A DNA stretch of 14,892 bases from a bacterium (GTDB lineage: Bacteria; Patescibacteriota; Minisyncoccia; Phycocordibacterales; GCA-002787175), in contig JAUYJM010000033.1 of NCBI GenBank assembly GCA_030689285.1, positions 1-14,892 of the forward strand, read 5' to 3'. Numbering within the stretch: the stretch's first letter is position 1; the number at the start of each line of letters is the position of its first letter. This document shows, in pieces, positions 13,548 to 14,892 of the stretch. The notes under the pieces are model-generated. The model was given only the letters and a program-made list of their open reading frames with translations, was not told the DNA's origin and ran no database searches. A program made the translations under genes and the position numbers.

Positions 13548-13564
13548 TAAAGGTGTGTTGTTTA

Positions 13565-13615
13565 AACACAGAACATTGGGTCGGAACGGGCGTTTGCTTT
13601 CGTTTGTTTTGTGTT
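13565..13615 (+). promoter_or_regulatory. leader hairpin with T-run, possible attenuator
   Basis: AACACAGAAC (13565-13574) pairs with GTTTTGTGTT (13606-13615), ten pairs including one G-T. An inner stem CGGAA (13582-13586) with TTTCG (13598-13602) sits inside. GATTTTTC follows directly, so the structure is terminator-like although AT-rich. It lies about 90 nt before the next gene. Confidence 0.4.
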
Positions 13616-13702
13616 GATTTTTCGGGTGATTATCAATAGTTAATTAATCATACGCGTCAATTCGCATTTTCCTTAAGATGTATTGACTCGTACGTATCTA
13701 AT

Positions 13703-14395
13703 ATGTTACTTGATGTTTGGAGAACAAGTTTAGAAGCTTCATTTGCTAATCTATGGGGAGAAGTGTCATTTTTTGTGCCAAATCTCCTGGTAGCAATCAT
13801 AATTTTTCTTGTCGGTCTGGTCATAGGAGGTTTTCTTGGAAAGATTGTGGCGCAAATCATTCGGTCCATAAAAGTCATTGATACCGCTCTTCGTCATTTA
13901 AAGGTGGAAGAGGTTTTAAACAAAGGAGGATTTAAAATGGACGCTGGGGCCTTTTTAGGCGGGCTGGTGAAATGGTTTGTTATCATCGTATTTTTGGTGG
14001 CATCGTTTGATGTTTTGGGACTAACGCAGGTCAATGACTTTTTGCAACAGGTCGTGCTTCTATATTTGCCTCAAGTTATCGTAGCCGTACTTATACTTCT
14101 GGCGGCCGCGGTGATTGCGGACGTTATGCAGAGAATTGTGGTTGGAACGGCGCAAGCGGCTGGTGTAAACCACGCCAACCTTTTGGGCACCGTAACTCGT
14201 TGGGCCATTTGGATATTCGCTATTTTGACAGCTCTTTTCCAGCTGGGGATAGCGGCGCCTCTTATAAGAGCATTGTTTACAGGGGTGGTGGCCGCTTTGG
14301 CGCTGGGATTTGGCCTTTCATTTGGGCTCGGAGGTCAGCAGGCGGCAGGAGATTTCATAGAAAGAATGCGTTCTGAAATACGAGGAAAAAGATAA
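13703..14395 (+). CDS. conserved-TM-helix (mechanosensitive channel-like) membrane protein
   Basis: The protein has 230 residues and about five membrane helices: near 23-50 (FFVPNLLVAIIIFLVGLVIGG), 88-112, 118-145, 165-187 and 190-214. Charged loops follow the pattern of the conserved TM helix family related to small mechanosensitive channels: LRHLKVEEVLNKGG after helix 1 and GLGFGLSFGLGGQQAAGDFIERM-like residues at the end. The MscS beta domain that normally follows is absent; the protein stops after the GLGG-QQAA segment. It may form a small pore or be a membrane scaffold; gating is not demonstrable. No Shine-Dalgarno precedes the ATG, and no better start is available because the upstream frame is closed. 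It has its own terminator, so it is monocistronic. Confidence 0.82.
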   Translation: MLLDVWRTSLEASFANLWGEVSFFVPNLLVAIIIFLVGLVIGGFLGKIVAQIIRSIKVIDTALRHLKVEEVLNKGGFKMDAGAFLGGLVKWFVIIVFLVASFDVLGLTQVNDFLQQVVLLYLPQVIVAVLILLAAAVIADVMQRIVVGTAQAAGVNHANLLGTVTRWAIWIFAILTALFQLGIAAPLIRALFTGVVAALALGFGLSFGLGGQQAAGDFIERMRSEIRGKR

Positions 14396-14418
14396 GAAGT
14401 CTTAACGAATACGGCAAT

Positions 14419-14445
14419 ACCGCCTCGCTCGCAAAGCGAGGCGGT
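14419..14445 (+). terminator. terminator after the channel-like gene
   Basis: ACCGCCTCGCT (14419-14429), loop CGCAA, AGCGAGGCGGT (14435-14445): a perfect 11-bp GC-rich stem followed by TTCTGT. Confidence 0.8.
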
Positions 14446-14501
14446 TTCTGTAAAGAAAGCATTTCGCGAAGAAGAAAAAGTGGGTGGCCTTATACAAAAA
14501 G

Positions 14502-14529
14502 TTGACACCTAAAACCCATAGTATATACT
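14502..14529 (+). promoter_or_regulatory. strong promoter with palindrome over the -10
   Basis: TTGACA (14502-14507) and TATACT (14524-14529) are 16 nt apart, among the best promoter matches in the window. The 12-bp perfect palindrome TAGTATATACTA (14519-14530) covers the -10 and could be an operator. Transcription would start near 14536. Confidence 0.65.
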
Positions 14530-14535
14530 AGACAA

Positions 14536-14638
14536 ACCAATATGGTTTACCAAAACAAGCGCCAATTTAAGCGGGTCACTTAAGACGTCTGTTGTAGGGT
14601 TGTATGTCTTAAACCGTCCGCTTGTAAGCGGATTTTTT
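14536..14638 (+). ncRNA. short structured transcript: attenuator leader or small RNA
   Basis: Between the strong promoter and an intrinsic terminator lies about 100 nt with competing structures. TTAAGAC (14580-14586) pairs with GTCTTAA (14606-14612). AAGCGG (14569-14574) can then pair with CCGCTT (14618-14623), the same bases that form the left arm of the terminator with AAGCGG (14626-14631). A 13-codon frame (14542-14583, MVYQNKRQFKRVT) ends just before the hairpin. This is the layout of a transcription attenuator or riboswitch-like leader. No known RNA family was recognised, and no downstream gene is visible before the window ends. Confidence 0.45.
14617..14638 (+). terminator. intrinsic terminator of the short transcript
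   Basis: TCCGCT (14617-14622), loop TTGTAA in part, AGCGGA (14627-14632), then six T (14633-14638) and more T after GT. A classic compact terminator. Confidence 0.8.
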
Positions 14639-14743
14639 GTTTTCTGTGTCGCTGTTAACTTTTCGTTAGTACGAAATGTTGCCAAGGGTACGGAAGAGAA
14701 AGGTTTTGGTGGAAAGACTGACACTTTGACAAAATACCACCGC

Positions 14744-14760
14744 ATCACATGGAATGTGAT
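14744..14760. repeat. 7-bp hairpin ATCACAT-GGA-ATGTGAT
   Basis: A perfect inverted repeat with a three-base loop, directly before the large inverted-repeat element. Its right half ATGTGAT occurs again as the last seven bases of the window (14886-14892), bracketing that element. The 14639-14743 stretch before it holds no gene that I can support. Confidence 0.5.
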
Positions 14761-14762
14761 TT

Positions 14763-14872
14763 AAGTTTATCAAGTTCATAAAGTTGCAAGTTTATAAAGT
14801 AAGACCGATGCCGGATTTTTCAGGCTCGTTTTTCTTACTTGATGAACTTTATAACTTTTTACTTTATAAACT
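14763..14872. repeat. inverted-repeat element built from AAGTTYAT-type units
   Basis: The left arm 14763-14804 consists of tandem variants of a 9-nt unit (AAGTTTATC, AAGTTCATA, AAGTTGC, AAGTTTATA). It ends AAGTAAGA, which pairs with TCTTACTT (14833-14840) at the start of the right arm, 14833-14872. The arms match at roughly three quarters or better by eye. The 28-nt centre is GC-richer. It encodes nothing and resembles another small palindromic mobile element. Confidence 0.7.
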
Positions 14873-14892
14873 GATTTCGCGTCTCATGTGAT

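Noticed and set aside
14509..14763. Open frames on both strands (79 codons minus; about 78 codons plus without an ATG)
   Set aside because: The region has a strong promoter, an attenuator-like stem set and a T-run terminator inside it. Neither frame has a ribosome-binding site or a recognisable product. A protein search would be needed to reopen this.
1..14892. CRISPR array, tRNA, rRNA, tmRNA, RNase P RNA, transposase or integrase
   Set aside because: I looked for spaced identical repeats, tRNA T-loop signatures, known RNA core motifs and mobile-element enzymes, and saw none.

Overview
The window reads as a chromosomal segment of a Candidate Phyla Radiation bacterium (Patescibacteria), most likely of the Parcubacteria/Paceibacteria lineage. 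The evidence is the set of protein families: a very large secreted surface protein with an N-terminal peptidoglycan-binding-like domain, an O-antigen-ligase/TPR fusion, a winged-helix plus nucleotidyltransferase-like regulator and a conserved-TM-helix channel-like protein. Base composition is moderately AT-rich, many starts lack a Shine-Dalgarno, and UGA is a normal stop. The lineage is an inference from recalled family resemblance; no search was run.

Layout. 1-1013 (minus) is the N-terminal part of FtsK/SpoIIIE, cut by the left edge. Divergent from it, 1301-2188 encodes an unrecognised protein ending in a winged helix. 2189-3043 has no convincing intact gene. It holds a four-hairpin palindromic element between direct repeats, a good promoter at 2483-2511, and a structured stretch that is either a long leader or a decayed gene. 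3044-10492 is a surface-layer module: a 1245-aa S-layer-like protein, a strong terminator overlapping a promoter, a membrane-anchored TPR protein, an O-antigen-ligase-like TPR protein and two ~50-aa single-TM proteins. A convergent unknown gene lies at 10592-10978 (minus). 11091-12525 is the L10/L12 operon, with a recognisable L10 leader RNA, rplJ and an N-terminally extended rplL; an AT-rich palindromic element separates the two genes. 12722-13354 is the winged-helix/NTase-like regulator. 13703-14395 is a five-helix channel-like membrane protein. 14396-14892 is non-coding: a terminator, then a very good promoter leading into a ~100-nt leader with competing hairpins and an intrinsic terminator, then another inverted-repeat element at the edge.

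How it fits together. The central module looks dedicated to building and perhaps glycosylating the cell-surface lattice. The S-layer-like protein is exported through a signal peptide. The adjacent Wzy_C/TPR membrane enzyme could transfer glycan, with the TPR protein and the small membrane proteins as partners. The ribosomal genes show standard autogenous control by an L10 leader.

At least five unrelated palindromic or inverted-repeat elements occupy the gaps between genes. Three have direct repeats on both sides, so small non-autonomous mobile elements seem to be common in this genome. No tRNA, rRNA, CRISPR array, transposase or integrase gene was seen.
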